Assembly: GCF_013744875.1 (NCBI RefSeq)
Contig: NZ_CP059399.1
Span: 6,882,001-6,946,000, forward strand
Origin: Nocardia huaxiensis
GTDB taxonomy: Bacteria; Actinomycetota; Actinomycetes; Mycobacteriales; Mycobacteriaceae
Reading direction: 5' to 3'
Length of the DNA: 64,000 bases
The notes beneath the pieces are model-generated. The model was given only the letters and a program-made list of their open reading frames with translations, did no database searches and was not told the DNA's origin. This document shows, piece after piece, positions 46,653 to 57,244 of the stretch (position 1 is the first letter of the stretch; each line of letters begins with the position of its first letter). Position numbers and translations under genes: made by a program.

Positions 46653-47441
46653 ATGGCGTATTACTCCGCGACCGCGATCGTGACGGGCGCCGCCTCCGGC
46701 ATCGGGCGCGCGCTCGTGACCCGCCTGCTCTCCCGCGGGGACATCGTGTACGCGGTCGACCGCGACAAGGACGGGCTCGCCGACCTGGCCGCGCATACCG
46801 CCGATCCACTCACCACCATCGCGGCCGATGTGAGTGACGCCGCGGCCCTGGCCGAGATCGTCGACCGGGTCGTCGCCGAGCGCGGACGGCTGGACCTCAT
46901 GTTCAACAATGCCGGGATCGTGGTCGGCGGCGAGTTCTCGGACATGACGCGCGAAACCTGGGACCGCATCGTCGGCGTCAACTTCTGGGGCGTCGTGCAC
47001 GGCTCCCAGCTCGCCTATACGCAAATGCGCACACAGGGATTCGGCCACATCGTGAACACGGCCAGCAGCGCGGGCGTGGTGCCGGTCGCGCGGTCGGTGG
47101 CCTACGCGGCCACGAAACACGCTGTGGTGGGGTTGAGCACGTCCCTGCGCGCCGAAGCCGCCGGCTACGGAGTGCAGGTGAGCGTGGTGCTGCCCGGCGT
47201 GGTGGACACCGGAATCTTCGACAGCGCCGTGAATCTCGGCGCCTACGACTATCGCACCTCGATCGACAAGCTGCCGTTCGCGAAGGTGCGCCCCCTCGAC
47301 GCCGCCGACGCGATCCTGCACGGGGTGTCGAAGAACAAGCAGTTCATCACGTTTCCGGCGTACAACCGGATTCTCATCGGGCTCAACAGGTTCGCGCCCG
47401 GCGTGATGGCGCCGATCATCAATCGCGGAGGACGCAGATGA
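46653..47441 (+). CDS. Short-chain dehydrogenase/reductase
   Basis: A 262-residue SDR. The cofactor motif is TGAASGIG near residue 11, with an acidic Asp after the second strand (VDRDKDGL) that favours NAD(H). The NNAG motif is NNAGIV; the catalytic triad is Ser in NTASSAG, with Tyr and Lys in YAATKH (tyrosine-alanine-alanine-threonine-lysine). Its stop overlaps the kshA start (ATGA). Together with KshA it probably acts on a steroid or related polycyclic ketone. The upstream palindrome suggests repression by an unidentified regulator. Confidence 0.88.
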   Translation: MAYYSATAIVTGAASGIGRALVTRLLSRGDIVYAVDRDKDGLADLAAHTADPLTTIAADVSDAAALAEIVDRVVAERGRLDLMFNNAGIVVGGEFSDMTRETWDRIVGVNFWGVVHGSQLAYTQMRTQGFGHIVNTASSAGVVPVARSVAYAATKHAVVGLSTSLRAEAAGYGVQVSVVLPGVVDTGIFDSAVNLGAYDYRTSIDKLPFAKVRPLDAADAILHGVSKNKQFITFPAYNRILIGLNRFAPGVMAPIINRGGRR

Positions 47442-48574
47442 CCCAGCAGGCCCGGATGATCGATGTCGGCAAGCCGATGACCCGCTACGCGCGCGGCTGG
47501 CACTGCCTCGGACTCGCCGACACCTTCCGTGACGGAAAACCGCACTCGGTCAACGCTTTCGGCGGCAAGCTCGTCGTCTGGTCCGACAGTGCGGGCGAGC
47601 TGCACGTGCTCGACGGATACTGCCGGCACATGGGCGCGGATCTGTCCTACGGCAGTGTGAAGGACGACAATATCGCCTGCCCGTTCCATGATTGGCGCTG
47701 GCGCGGCGACGGGAAATGCGCGGCGATTCCGTATGCGCGGCGGGTGCCGCCGCTGGCGCGCACACGGTCGTGGATCACGTGCGAGGCCAATCTGCAGCTG
47801 TTCGTGTGGCACGATTCGGAGGGCAATCCGCCGCCGCCGGAGGTCGCCATTCCCCAGATCGAGGGCATCGGCACCGACGAGTGGAGCGACTGGAGCTGGA
47901 ACCAGCTGCTCATCGAGGGCTCACACTGCCGCGAAATCATCGACAACAACGTCGATATGGCGCATTTCTTCTACATTCACTACGCCTATCCCATCTCGTT
48001 CCGGAATGTATTCGAGGGACATGTGGCGACGCAGTTCCTGCAGTCCAAGGGACGGCCGGACGTGTACTCGGGGTCGAACTATTCCGGGCAGATGACGCTG
48101 TTGCGTTCGGAGGCTTCGTATTTCGGGCCGTCGTACATGATCAACTATCTGCACAACGATTTCGGCGAGCACACCGTGGAGGTGGCGCTGATCAACTGCC
48201 ACTACCCGGTCACGCACGACTCGTTCATGCTGCAGTGGGGTGTGAGCGTGCAGCGGATTCCGGGCGTGCCGCCGGAGAAGGCGGGCTCGCTGGCGGCGGC
48301 CTTCGCCAAGAGTTTCGGGGTGGGGTTCCTACAGGATGTGGAGATCTGGAAACACAAGACGCGCATCGACAATCCGCTGCTCACGCAGGAGGACGGGCCG
48401 GTGTATCAGCAGCGGCGGTGGTATGAGCAGTTCTATGTGGACGTCGCCGACATCACCCCGGATATGACCGCCCGCTTCGAATTCGAGGTCGATACGACGC
48501 ACGCCAACCACAATTGGGAGGCGGAGGTCGCGGCGAATCTCGAAAAGCGGTCCGCCGCGGACGAATCCGAGTGA
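47438..48574 (+). CDS. kshA: 3-ketosteroid 9-alpha-hydroxylase oxygenase subunit (KshA-like)
   Basis: A 378-residue Rieske non-heme iron oxygenase that hydroxylates 3-ketosteroids at C9, opening the B ring in steroid breakdown. The Rieske cluster uses Cys62/His64 (YCRHMG) and Cys81/His84 (CPFHDW). The mononuclear iron site is in DNNVDMAHFFYIH (Asp173, His176, His181), with the carboxylate ligand probably in DVEIWKHKTRIDN. It follows mycobacterial and rhodococcal KshA along its length. The reductase KshB is not in the window. ATG overlaps the SDR stop. Confidence 0.92.
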   Translation: MTQQARMIDVGKPMTRYARGWHCLGLADTFRDGKPHSVNAFGGKLVVWSDSAGELHVLDGYCRHMGADLSYGSVKDDNIACPFHDWRWRGDGKCAAIPYARRVPPLARTRSWITCEANLQLFVWHDSEGNPPPPEVAIPQIEGIGTDEWSDWSWNQLLIEGSHCREIIDNNVDMAHFFYIHYAYPISFRNVFEGHVATQFLQSKGRPDVYSGSNYSGQMTLLRSEASYFGPSYMINYLHNDFGEHTVEVALINCHYPVTHDSFMLQWGVSVQRIPGVPPEKAGSLAAAFAKSFGVGFLQDVEIWKHKTRIDNPLLTQEDGPVYQQRRWYEQFYVDVADITPDMTARFEFEVDTTHANHNWEAEVAANLEKRSAADESE

Positions 48575-48593
48575 GCCAGCCGATGGCAGCGCG

Positions 48594-49997
48594 CTAGGTC
48601 ATCCGGCTGGGCACCTCCGAACCGACGCGCGCCCAGCGGCCCGACAGCGCCCGCCACGACACGGCGATCAGCCGCAACACCATGAAAGCGACCAGGCCCG
48701 ACCAGATTCCGGCGATCCCCCAGTCGTAGGCCAGCGACAGCCAGATGGCGGGCAGGAAGCCGAGCAGCGCCGAACCGAGCGTGGCATTGCGCAGGAATGC
48801 GGCGTCGCCCGCGCCCAGAAGCACTCCGTCCACAGCGAATACGATGCCCGCGATCGGAATGAGGCCCACGAAGAACCACCACACCACGTGGGTGCGCTCC
48901 AGCACCGCCGGATCGTCGGTGAACAGGCGCGGCACCACCGAGTACCCGGCCGCGAACACAACCGCCAGCACCCCCGCGAACAGCGTCGACCAGCCGGTGA
49001 TGCGCCGTGCGAGACCCTGTGCGCCACGCGCGTTTCCAGCCCCCAGCGCCGCACCGACCAGGGTCTGCGCGGCAATGGCCAGCGAATCCAGGGTGAGGGC
49101 CAGAAAGTTCCACAGCTGCAGCACCAGCTGATGCGCCGCCACCGAGGCCGCCCCGAACCGGGACGCCACCGCCGCCGCGGACACGAAACACGCTTGGAAG
49201 GCCAGGCTTCGGGCGATCAGATCCCGGCCCAGCACCAGCTGCGCGCGCATGATCGACGGGTGTGGGGCCAGCGGCACCCGGGCGGTGACCAGGGCGCGCA
49301 GGAACAGCAGGCCGCTGACCAGCTGCCCGGCGAGGTTGGCCACCGCCGACCCCGCCAGCTCCAGCCGCGGCGCGCCCAGCAGCCCGTGCACCAGCACCGG
49401 GCACAGGATTCCCGAAACCACGAGCCCCGCAACCACATACAGCAGCGGCCGCCGGGTCTGCTGAACGCCGCGCATCCAGCCGTTGCCCGCCATGGACAGC
49501 AGGATCAACGGCACGCCGAACAGCGCGATCCGCAGCCAGGGCAGCGCCTCGTCCGCGATATCGCTGCCACCCGCGATGGCACGCGTCACCGGCCCCGCGA
49601 GCAACTGCACGATCAGCACGATCGCCAGCCCCACCCCGATCGCGAGCCAACTGGCCTGCACGCCCTCCCCCACCGCGCCCGGTTCGTCGCCCGCGCCGTG
49701 CCGCCGCGCCGCCCGCGCGGTCGTGCCGTAGCTCAGAAACGTCAGCTGCGAACTGACCTGGGTCAGAATCAATCCGCCCACGGCCAGGCCGGCCAGCGCC
49801 AGCGCGCCCAGCCGCCCGACCACGGCCATGTCGAACAGCAGGTAGATCGGTTCGGCGACAAGCACTCCCAAGGTCGGCACCGCGATGCCGAGGATCCGCC
49901 GCGCACCTGCATCCGCCGGGCGTGCACCGGCGCCGGTGGCCTGCGCGCCGGTCTCCGGCTCGTCGTGACTGTCGATCGTCCTGTCCGTGCTGCTCAC
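48594..49997 (-). CDS. dinF: MATE-family efflux protein DinF
   Basis: A 467-residue multidrug and toxin extrusion transporter with about 12 membrane segments. It begins GIAVPTLGVLVAEPIYLLFDMAVVGRLG, and conserved loops include [30 protein letters not shown] and VDGVLLGAGDAAF. It matches M. tuberculosis DinF (Rv2836c), which is adjacent to nrnA there; here nrnA is 13.5 kb away. GTG at 49997 has a purine-rich GGTGGGG upstream. It ends 19 bases from the convergent kshA. Confidence 0.93.
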   Translation of the reverse strand: MSSTDRTIDSHDEPETGAQATGAGARPADAGARRILGIAVPTLGVLVAEPIYLLFDMAVVGRLGALALAGLAVGGLILTQVSSQLTFLSYGTTARAARRHGAGDEPGAVGEGVQASWLAIGVGLAIVLIVQLLAGPVTRAIAGGSDIADEALPWLRIALFGVPLILLSMAGNGWMRGVQQTRRPLLYVVAGLVVSGILCPVLVHGLLGAPRLELAGSAVANLAGQLVSGLLFLRALVTARVPLAPHPSIMRAQLVLGRDLIARSLAFQACFVSAAAVASRFGAASVAAHQLVLQLWNFLALTLDSLAIAAQTLVGAALGAGNARGAQGLARRITGWSTLFAGVLAVVFAAGYSVVPRLFTDDPAVLERTHVVWWFFVGLIPIAGIVFAVDGVLLGAGDAAFLRNATLGSALLGFLPAIWLSLAYDWGIAGIWSGLVAFMVLRLIAVSWRALSGRWARVGSEVPSRMT

Positions 49998-50063
49998 TGC
50001 CCCACCCTGGCACAAGGCCCCGACACGATCGCGCCGCCCACCCCGCGACGCGCCGAACCCGAA

Positions 50064-50108
50064 GACACCCGACGCGCGGCGAGGTACGGTCGCGGCGCAT
50101 CGGGTGTC
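50064..50108 (-). terminator. Possible terminator after car
   Basis: An inverted repeat pairs 50064-50077 with 50095-50108 (14 bp, one mismatch, 17-base loop). It is about 140 bases past the car stop, in the 252-base gap before dinF, in which no gene is seen. Confidence 0.4.
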
Positions 50109-50249
50109 GTCCCCCTGTATCCGGCGGGCAACCGGATGCCGGAAACGCTATCCGCGCCCGCCCGCCCGGCGTATGACCGCAACCGCCATGGCCTTGACCA
50201 TCCGGGACAGCGTTTCCCGCGTCCGCACGCTGAGCCGGACCGCCAGGGG

Positions 50250-53200
50250 CTACAGCAGGCCGTGGTGTCGCAGATCGGTGACGTACTTGGCGATGAGCTC
50301 GCGCGACAGATGTGGGATGTCACCGTCCGGGCCGAGACCGGCCTGCTGCACCGCGGCGTGAAACTTCTTGGCGGGCAAGGCCGCACCGCGCACCGGCGGG
50401 GCCGGGCGGCGGAAGGCGTGCAGCAGCGGCAGCAGCGAATGCCGGCGCTGGACCTCCGGTAGCGCGCGCACGGCGGTTTCGAAGCGGCTGCGCCATTCGG
50501 CGTAGTCGTCGATGCGTTCGATGCGGTGGCCCTGCTCGATCAGCCAGTCCACGAATTCGTCCAGCGAGATGCCGTCGTCGTGCGGGTTGAGCACATCGAA
50601 GGTTTCGAATCCGGCGGTGACGCGGGTGCCGAGCTCGGTGATGGCCTCAGCGGTGAAATCGGCTGGGAGCCCGTCGTAGTGGGCGCGGCGACGCCTGCCC
50701 TCCGCATCGGTGACATAGAACGATCCGGGAGCGAGACCGGTCGCCAGCACGCTCAGCAGGAGGCGGGTGAACATGTCGGGCAGGTTCAGCTGTCCGGCGT
50801 ATCGGCTGTGCGCCAGGATCATGTCCGAGCGGAAGACCGCGACCGGCAGGTCGCACAGCTCGTGCGCCTCACGTAGCAGCACCTCGCCCGCCCATTTGCT
50901 GTTGCCGTAACCGTTGGCGTAGCCGTCGCCGAGCAGGCGTTCGGGGCTGATCTCGCGAATATCGCCGTCCTCGGCGAACTCCTCGGGATCGATGCCGGCG
51001 CCGACCGCGACGGTGGAGAGGTAGGTGATCGGGGTGAGCCTGGCGGTGATCGCGAGCCGGATGATCTCGGCGGTGCCGATCACATTGGGCCCGAACAGCT
51101 GCGCATAGGGCAGGACGTGATTGACCAGGGCCGCCGAATGGACGATCAGGTCCACGGACTCGGCCAGCTGCGTCCAATCTGCCTGGCTCAAACCAAGATT
51201 CGTGGCATCGACAGCACCGGCGAGCACCCTCAGCCGGTCCTGCGCCAGTGTCCGGAACTCGCATTCCAATTCGGGATCGCCGCCGGTGAAAGCGGCCTCG
51301 AGCCGTCTTCCGGCATCCTCGAGTCCGCTGCCGCGCACGAGACAGACCAGTGTGCCGTCCGAACCCTGCAGGCGCCGTAGCCATTCCAGACAGAGGAACC
51401 GGCCGAGATAGCCATTGGCACCGGTGAGCAGCACGGTCCTGGGCGGGTGGACGGCCTGCGGCAGACCTGGAGCCGCGTGCAGGGTCGCGGCATCGATGAA
51501 TGCGCCGAGGGTGAGATCATCGGCGCGCAGGCGCGATCCCGTCCCGTGCACGGACGACACCGTGGGCCGGGAACCGTCCGACTGTCGTTCGGCGACAATG
51601 AAATCCGCTATCCGGGTGAGATCGGTGGCGGGGCCGACGATCATCGCGACCGGCACGTCCACGTCGAAGATCTCCCGCAGTAGCGTCGAATACGACAGCG
51701 CCGACAGCGAATCACCGCCGAGGTCGGCGAAGTGCGCATCCGGGCGCAGATCGGCAGTGGCACTGCCCAATACGGCCTGCGCGGCCCTGCTCACGGTCTC
51801 GATGACCGGCCGGTCGCCGACACCGTGCCGCAAGGCGAGCAGTTCATCCCCCTGCTGCCGGGCCAGGTCGGCGTACAACTGCTCGAGCCGCACGCCGTAC
51901 CGCTCGGTGAGCTTGGGCCGCAACAGTTTTCCGATGCCCGACAGCAGGCCGTTCTCCACCGTGAAGGGTTCGGTCTCGATCAGGAAATCCCGCGGGATCT
52001 CATAGGATTCGAGCTCGGCGTCCTTGGCGATGCGCCGCAGCGAATCGGCCAGCGCCGCCTTCAATTCCGCGGAATCTCCGCCGACCGCGCCCTCGACCGG
52101 GACGATCACCGCCAGCAGATACGCTCGTTCCCCCGACCCGTACACGAAGATCTGCCGGATCAGCTCGCTGGTGCCGAAAGCCGCCTCCAGCTTGGCCACC
52201 GTCACGAACTCACCCTGCGACAGCTTGAGCACATTGTTCCGGCGATCCACGTACACCAGATGATCCGGCCCGAGCTCGGCCACCACATCACCGCTGCGGT
52301 AGTACCCGTCCGCGTCGAACATCTCCGCCGTGATCTCGGGCCGCTTGAAGTACCCCGGGAACATCGTGGTCGTCTTCAACAGCAGCTCACCCCGGGGATA
52401 CGGTTTGTCCGTCCCGAAATAGCCGAGCTCCGGCACATCCACGAGCTTGTAGTCGAGCACCGGTGGCCGCCGCACCCGATGGTCGATGAGCACCCCGCCA
52501 CCGGCCTCGGTCGAGCCGTACCCGTCGTGCAGTTCCACCTCGAGCGCCGACTCCACGAAGGCTTTCATCTCCGCCGACAGCGGCGCGCTCGCACAGATCG
52601 CCGTCAGATACCGGCCGCCGAAAAGATCCTGCCGCAGTTCGCTTTCCACCGCCGCCACAGCGCTGGCCCGGTCCTCCCCCGCGATCACCCGCCGATCCAC
52701 CTCACTCAGATGCCGCTGGAACACCATCTCGCACACGCGTGGCACGAACACCAGCTCGGTCGGCCGCACCAGCGCGAAATCCTCGAACAACGTGGACATA
52801 TCGCTGCCGCCCGCGAAATTCGCCGTCCCGCCGCGCACCAGCGTCCCGTACAGCGTGAGCCGCCCCGCGACATGACTGAGCGGCATGTAGTTGAGCGTGA
52901 TCGCGGGAACCCGAATCCCCGCCGCCGCCAACCAGAATGCCGCCGTCAGCCGATCGGTGTACATCGCCCCCTTGGGCGTGCCCGTGCTGCCCGAGGTGTA
53001 GACGAGCAGCGCCAGCGCATCATCCTCCGGAACATGCACCGGTGCGACCGGCAGAGCACGCCCCCGCTCGAACACCTCCCCGAGCAGCTCCAGCACAACC
53101 CCGGAGCCCCTCAGCCGCCCCCGCGCGGATTCCACTGCGGCACACTGTGAGTCGTCCTCGGAGTGGAAGTCGAAAACCACCACCCGTCCCGGCGTGAACC

Positions 53201-53717
53201 CGGCCAGCACCGCGTCCACGGCGGCCTCCAACAGCTCCACGCTGCACGCCAGCACCTTGGGCTCGGTCTCCCCGATGATCGAAACCCATTGCGACACAGC
53301 CGCACTGTGCTGCAAGGGCACCGCCACCGCCCCCACCCGCACACACGCCAGATCGACGATCACATAGTCCGGACTCGAAAACCCCAGCGTGCACACGAAC
53401 TCACCGGCCCGCACCGGCAAGCCCGCCGCCACCCACCCCACGTGCTCCCACAACTCGCCGTAGGTCATGCTCTCGAACTCCGGCAGCAGCCGTCGCGCCC
53501 GCCGACCATCCGCGACCACCGACTCCGCCGCCCGCCAAGCCAGCGCGGGCCGATCCGCATACCCCGTCAGCGCGGCCGCCACGATCTGCCCCAACCGCAG
53601 CCCCGGCTCTCGCACCGCCTCGGCCACCTCCGCCGTCGACAGCGTCGCCCGCACCTGCGCATCGGCCAAGGCCGCCGCAATCCGCCGTTCACGCCCGAAA
53701 CCCCGCGAATCCGCCAC
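50250..53717 (-). CDS. car: Carboxylic acid reductase
   Basis: A 1155-residue ATP- and NADPH-dependent enzyme that reduces carboxylic acids to aldehydes. Three modules are visible. The adenylation domain has [15 protein letters not shown] near residue 240 and [17 protein letters not shown]. The carrier domain has its attachment serine in LGGDSLSAL (Ser670). The C-terminal reductase has [19 protein letters not shown] and [18 protein letters not shown] with the catalytic Tyr/Lys. It closely follows the Nocardia iowensis enzyme by memory of its sequence. The GTG at 53717 lies 8 bases after GGAAGG. It needs phosphopantetheinylation, for which PptT at 32851-33525 is the candidate. Confidence 0.96.
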   Translation of the reverse strand: MADSRGFGRERRIAAALADAQVRATLSTAEVAEAVREPGLRLGQIVAAALTGYADRPALAWRAAESVVADGRRARRLLPEFESMTYGELWEHVGWVAAGLPVRAGEFVCTLGFSSPDYVIVDLACVRVGAVAVPLQHSAAVSQWVSIIGETEPKVLACSVELLEAAVDAVLAGFTPGRVVVFDFHSEDDSQCAAVESARGRLRGSGVVLELLGEVFERGRALPVAPVHVPEDDALALLVYTSGSTGTPKGAMYTDRLTAAFWLAAAGIRVPAITLNYMPLSHVAGRLTLYGTLVRGGTANFAGGSDMSTLFEDFALVRPTELVFVPRVCEMVFQRHLSEVDRRVIAGEDRASAVAAVESELRQDLFGGRYLTAICASAPLSAEMKAFVESALEVELHDGYGSTEAGGGVLIDHRVRRPPVLDYKLVDVPELGYFGTDKPYPRGELLLKTTTMFPGYFKRPEITAEMFDADGYYRSGDVVAELGPDHLVYVDRRNNVLKLSQGEFVTVAKLEAAFGTSELIRQIFVYGSGERAYLLAVIVPVEGAVGGDSAELKAALADSLRRIAKDAELESYEIPRDFLIETEPFTVENGLLSGIGKLLRPKLTERYGVRLEQLYADLARQQGDELLALRHGVGDRPVIETVSRAAQAVLGSATADLRPDAHFADLGGDSLSALSYSTLLREIFDVDVPVAMIVGPATDLTRIADFIVAERQSDGSRPTVSSVHGTGSRLRADDLTLGAFIDAATLHAAPGLPQAVHPPRTVLLTGANGYLGRFLCLEWLRRLQGSDGTLVCLVRGSGLEDAGRRLEAAFTGGDPELECEFRTLAQDRLRVLAGAVDATNLGLSQADWTQLAESVDLIVHSAALVNHVLPYAQLFGPNVIGTAEIIRLAITARLTPITYLSTVAVGAGIDPEEFAEDGDIREISPERLLGDGYANGYGNSKWAGEVLLREAHELCDLPVAVFRSDMILAHSRYAGQLNLPDMFTRLLLSVLATGLAPGSFYVTDAEGRRRRAHYDGLPADFTAEAITELGTRVTAGFETFDVLNPHDDGISLDEFVDWLIEQGHRIERIDDYAEWRSRFETAVRALPEVQRRHSLLPLLHAFRRPAPPVRGAALPAKKFHAAVQQAGLGPDGDIPHLSRELIAKYVTDLRHHGLL

Positions 53718-53936
53718 CCTGACCGGCCTTCCTGGGCTGTTACCGCCAACAGCTGCCGCATCACATGCGTCCCGGCCACAGCGCCCAATTAACTTACCTA
53801 TGTCAACTATCTCAAGGTCACCCGTCGAGCCGCATCTGTCAAGACACCTCCGGCCACCCACCCGCCACCCAGGTTCGCCCAGCGCTCGCCGATAGGCTGA
53901 CCACGTCGAACAGCCGACTACACCAGGGGGACGCGC

Positions 53937-55793
53937 GTGGCAGTGGAAGTCGAGAACAACGAGAACACCGCGGACACGAAACCGGCAGGATGGCGAGACC
54001 GCGCCGTCCCCATCGCCGGTGCACTCGGCACCGGACTGGTCGCCGGCGGCACCCTGCTCGCCCTCTACAGCCGGTATTTCGCCACGACATGGCCGCTCGA
54101 CGATGACCGGATCTCCGGCGGCCGCGTGTTCGGAGACAAGGAGTGGATCGACATCTCCCGTCTGCCGGGCACATTCGGCACCGCCGCCTGGGTGGTCGGC
54201 CTCCTCGTGCTGGCCGTCGCCGCCGCGGTCGTCTGGGCCTCCCGCGACGGCGACTACGACGGCTGGGGTCCGGCGGTCGCACTCGCCGGTGCGGCGGGGC
54301 TGTTCACCTTCCCGTTCCTGGCGGTGAAATACGTTCTGCCGACGGCCTATCGGGAGCTGCGCACCGAACACCCGTGGTTCGCCGCGCTGCCGACCGCGAT
54401 AGCGGCGGGGATTCTCGTCACGCTCGGCAGCGTGCTGGTGCTGCGCCTGGCCTGGGAACCGGCCAAGCTGGAGCTCCTGCCCCGGCGGATGCTCGCTCTC
54501 ACCGCCGCAGTCGGCCTCCTCGTCTCGGGAGCGGTAGCTTTCGTGGCGGGCGCGACCGGTGACGATCGGCGCAATGTCGACCACCTCACCGCGACCAGGA
54601 GCGAAACACCCACCGTCCCTGCCGGTCTCGGCGCGGAGCAGTACCGGATATCCCTGCCCGCACAGGCCACGGGCTGGAACGGCGCGACCTACGGCGACAT
54701 CGTCCCCGCGGGAAACGGATTCGTCGTCTCATCGAGCGCGGGACTCACCGCCTACGACGGGCGCACCGGCGCCCCGCGCTGGCATTATCTGCGCAAGACC
54801 GGCGACGGCAGGCCGGACAGCGTCGGCTACATCAGCAAATCGCTGCGCGCGGCAGCCGGCGGCACGGTGGTCATCGCGGAATGGAGCGAGCTGGGCTGGT
54901 ACGCCTTCGACGCCGTCACCGGCGAAATCCTCTGGAAGAATTCGGATTTCGGGGCGCACGCGGTGGATTACGAGGATCCGACCCGGATTCCGCGCGCCGA
55001 TACGGCCGCATTGATCCTGTTCTTCGAAGACGGCCTGCAGGGTTACGACCCGCGAACCGGGAAGCACCTGTGGACCACGACGACGGCCACCTCGGACTGC
55101 CTCCAGGGCCGGACCTCCATGCTGGATACCGATACCGCCATCTACCTGCTGCTGCACTGCCGAAACAGGTCGGAGATCTGGTCGGTGGCAATGACTTTGG
55201 ACACGACCAACGGCGCTGTCCTCGGCAGTCGCGAGGTCGCCCGGACGACCATCGCCGACAAGGACAGCCGGTATGTCCACCTCGCATCGTCCGCGGTCGG
55301 CGTCTCGATCGCATGGAACAAGCCGGCCGCCGGAATGATCGTGCTCGGCCGTCCGGACGAAGTCACCTCCGCGCCCGTGCTCGATCGCTTCGATGCCATC
55401 GTGGCCATCGATCCGGGCAACACGGATGCGCTTGCGCAAGACTGGGTTCGGGGCGCCGACGAGGGCTACCACCGGCTGTTCGTCCTCGACCGTCACACCG
55501 GAGCCGAACGGTACGAGCTGCCCGGAACTCAGGATTACGTCGGCAAAGGTGAGGCGGCCCTGCTCGAGACGGAGATCGTGCTGGTGGACTACGCGCTGTC
55601 CAGAGACCAGCGCAAAGGCGGGTTCGAGCTCCGGTCCTGGAGCCGCACGGACGGGCAGCCGATACGCACCCTGCCCATCGCAGGCGCGGAAAAGGACTGC
55701 GGCAGTGCCGGATTGATCCCCGCGCCCGGGACGCTGCTCACCTACTGCGGCACCGCCGACAGCCTGGAACTGACCGGGTTCGCGGCAGGGTAG
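53937..55793 (+). CDS. Membrane protein with PQQ-like beta-propeller ectodomain
   Basis: A 618-residue protein: four to five hydrophobic segments within the first 210 residues, then an extracytoplasmic beta-propeller. Propeller blades show the PQQ-like pattern [31 protein letters not shown] and [15 protein letters not shown]. No catalytic motif is evident, so it may be a binding or assembly protein of the envelope. The start is GTG after AGGGGGAC. It is divergent from car and convergent with the XRE gene. Confidence 0.78.
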   Translation: MAVEVENNENTADTKPAGWRDRAVPIAGALGTGLVAGGTLLALYSRYFATTWPLDDDRISGGRVFGDKEWIDISRLPGTFGTAAWVVGLLVLAVAAAVVWASRDGDYDGWGPAVALAGAAGLFTFPFLAVKYVLPTAYRELRTEHPWFAALPTAIAAGILVTLGSVLVLRLAWEPAKLELLPRRMLALTAAVGLLVSGAVAFVAGATGDDRRNVDHLTATRSETPTVPAGLGAEQYRISLPAQATGWNGATYGDIVPAGNGFVVSSSAGLTAYDGRTGAPRWHYLRKTGDGRPDSVGYISKSLRAAAGGTVVIAEWSELGWYAFDAVTGEILWKNSDFGAHAVDYEDPTRIPRADTAALILFFEDGLQGYDPRTGKHLWTTTTATSDCLQGRTSMLDTDTAIYLLLHCRNRSEIWSVAMTLDTTNGAVLGSREVARTTIADKDSRYVHLASSAVGVSIAWNKPAAGMIVLGRPDEVTSAPVLDRFDAIVAIDPGNTDALAQDWVRGADEGYHRLFVLDRHTGAERYELPGTQDYVGKGEAALLETEIVLVDYALSRDQRKGGFELRSWSRTDGQPIRTLPIAGAEKDCGSAGLIPAPGTLLTYCGTADSLELTGFAAG

Positions 55794-55811
55794 CCCGGCA
55801 GCGTCCGGGCT
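55792..55811. terminator. Short bidirectional terminator
   Basis: AGCCCGG (55792-55798) pairs with CCGGGCT (55805-55811) around a 6-base loop, between the convergent beta-propeller and XRE genes. Confidence 0.5.
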
Positions 55812-55818
55812 CGGGCCG

Positions 55819-56229
55819 TCAGGTGAGCAAGCCCTTCGCGATATTGGTGTCGCGGCGGAAGCGGCGGCGGCCGTGGGCTTCCTCGGTGGGCTCGGACTCG
55901 GTGACGGGTCCGCGCAACCGTTCCTTTTCCCGGCGCGTCAGCTCGTCGAGCAGTTGCAATTGCGAGGCTGCCCGCAGCGGCTCGCTGGCGGCGGCGCGCA
56001 GGGCCTCGTCTTGATTGATCAGGCCGGCGGCGACCAGGCCGTCCACCGGGTTCACGCCGTAGGCGCGCGCGAAGTCGATGACGGTCTCGGCGACCGGCGG
56101 GTCACTCTCGCGCAAGTGGCGTCCCACCCGGTTGTTGCCGATGCCCATGCGCGCGGCGATGGCGCGCTCGCTGTCACCACCGGCCACCCGGTCGCGCCAT
56201 GCCAGGAATCGTTCCATCCGCTCACTCAC
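55819..56229 (-). CDS. Small helix-turn-helix (XRE-like) regulator
   Basis: A 136-residue DNA-binding protein. The helix-turn-helix lies in the first 70 residues: SERAIAARMGIGNNRVGRHL, then FARAYGVNPVDGLVAAGLI, a layout typical of XRE-type regulators in nocardiae. The C-terminal half is charged and probably helical (QLQLLDELTRREKERLRG). The start is GTG at 56229 or ATG at 56217. A palindrome overlaps the GTG. It may control itself and the SDR upstream. Confidence 0.75.
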   Translation of the reverse strand: MSERMERFLAWRDRVAGGDSERAIAARMGIGNNRVGRHLRESDPPVAETVIDFARAYGVNPVDGLVAAGLINQDEALRAAASEPLRAASQLQLLDELTRREKERLRGPVTESEPTEEAHGRRRFRRDTNIAKGLLT

Positions 56230-56241
56230 ACTCGAAAGTGT
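56228..56241 (-). promoter_or_regulatory. Palindrome at the XRE gene start
   Basis: ACACT-CGAA-AGTGT (56228-56241) is a perfect 5+5 inverted repeat that touches the GTG start codon. It is well placed for autoregulation. Confidence 0.4.
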
Positions 56242-56322
56242 TCCAGATGCGGGACAGAATGGTGCACCCGGCGCGGCGGGCGGGTGCGGCGAATCCGGCC
56301 GCCGGGCAGGTGCGCCGCAGGC

Positions 56323-57084
56323 TCAGCGAGCGGCCATGCGGATCGCGCCGTCGAGGCGGATCACCTCGCCGTTCAACATCGGATTGGCGACGATGTGCGC
56401 GACCAGCGCCGCGAATTCGGCCGGATCGCCGAGCCGCTGCGGGTGCGGGACCTGCTGTTCCAGCGACTCCCGCGCCTGCGGCGGCAGGGCGGCCAGCAGC
56501 GGGGTGTCGAACATGCCCGGCGCGATCGTGACCACGCGGATCAGGTGCTCGGCGAGATCCCGCGCCAGCGGCAAGGTCATGCCGGCGATGGCGGCCTTCG
56601 ACGCGGAGTAGGCGGCCTGGCCGATCTGCCCGTCGAACGCGGCCACCGACGCGGTGTTCACGATGACCCCGCGCTCCCCGTCCACCGCCTCGGCGCGCGC
56701 CATCCGCTGCGCACCCAGCCGCAGCACATTGAACGAGCCGATCAGATTCACGTCCACCACGACCTGGAAGGCGTGCAGCGGAACCACATTCTCCCCGTGC
56801 AGGATTCGCCCCGGCAGCCCGATGCCCGCGCAGTTCACCACCGCGCGCAGCGCGCCCAGCGACTCCGCCACGTCGAACGCGGCCGCGACCTCGTCCTCCT
56901 CAGTCACATCGGCCGACGCGAATACCGCGTCCGGCCCCAGTTCGGCCGCCACCTCGGCCCCGTCGGAATCCGCGAGATCCAGCAGCACCACCTTGGCGCC
57001 GTCGGCGAGCAGCCGCCGGGCCGTGGCGAGTCCGAGCCCCGAGGCGGCTCCGGTGACGAGGGCGACGTGGTCGCGAATCAGCAT
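56323..57084 (-). CDS. SDR-family 3-hydroxyacyl-CoA dehydrogenase-like protein
   Basis: A 253-residue SDR resembling type II 3-hydroxyacyl-CoA dehydrogenases. The NAD motif is TGAASGLG, with LLDLADSDG after the second strand. NCAGIG, the serine of [11 protein letters not shown] and YSASKAA (Tyr-x-x-x-Lys) complete the catalytic set. The end ([16 protein letters not shown]) is typical. Role: fatty acid, sterol side-chain or branched-chain oxidation. ATG at 57084 begins at the first strand; ATG at 57093 is an equally possible start. Confidence 0.88.
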   Translation of the reverse strand: MLIRDHVALVTGAASGLGLATARRLLADGAKVVLLDLADSDGAEVAAELGPDAVFASADVTEEDEVAAAFDVAESLGALRAVVNCAGIGLPGRILHGENVVPLHAFQVVVDVNLIGSFNVLRLGAQRMARAEAVDGERGVIVNTASVAAFDGQIGQAAYSASKAAIAGMTLPLARDLAEHLIRVVTIAPGMFDTPLLAALPPQARESLEQQVPHPQRLGDPAEFAALVAHIVANPMLNGEVIRLDGAIRMAAR

Positions 57085-57244
57085 GCCCTCCATGTCAGCA
57101 AGATCCGGCGGGGCCGACAACGTGCACTCCGACAAAGGCGGGCGGGCACTTTCACAAATCGCCGGGGCACGACACCCCGGAGCGGGACCGGCGAACACCG
57201 GAACTCACGAGCCCGAACGGCCGACTCGAGGCAGGCTGGATCGC

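Noticed and set aside
53718..54584. N-terminal extension of car to a much longer protein
   Set aside because: The extra 289 codons overlap the divergent beta-propeller gene and show no homology; the GTG at 53717 with GGAAGG matches known Car starts.
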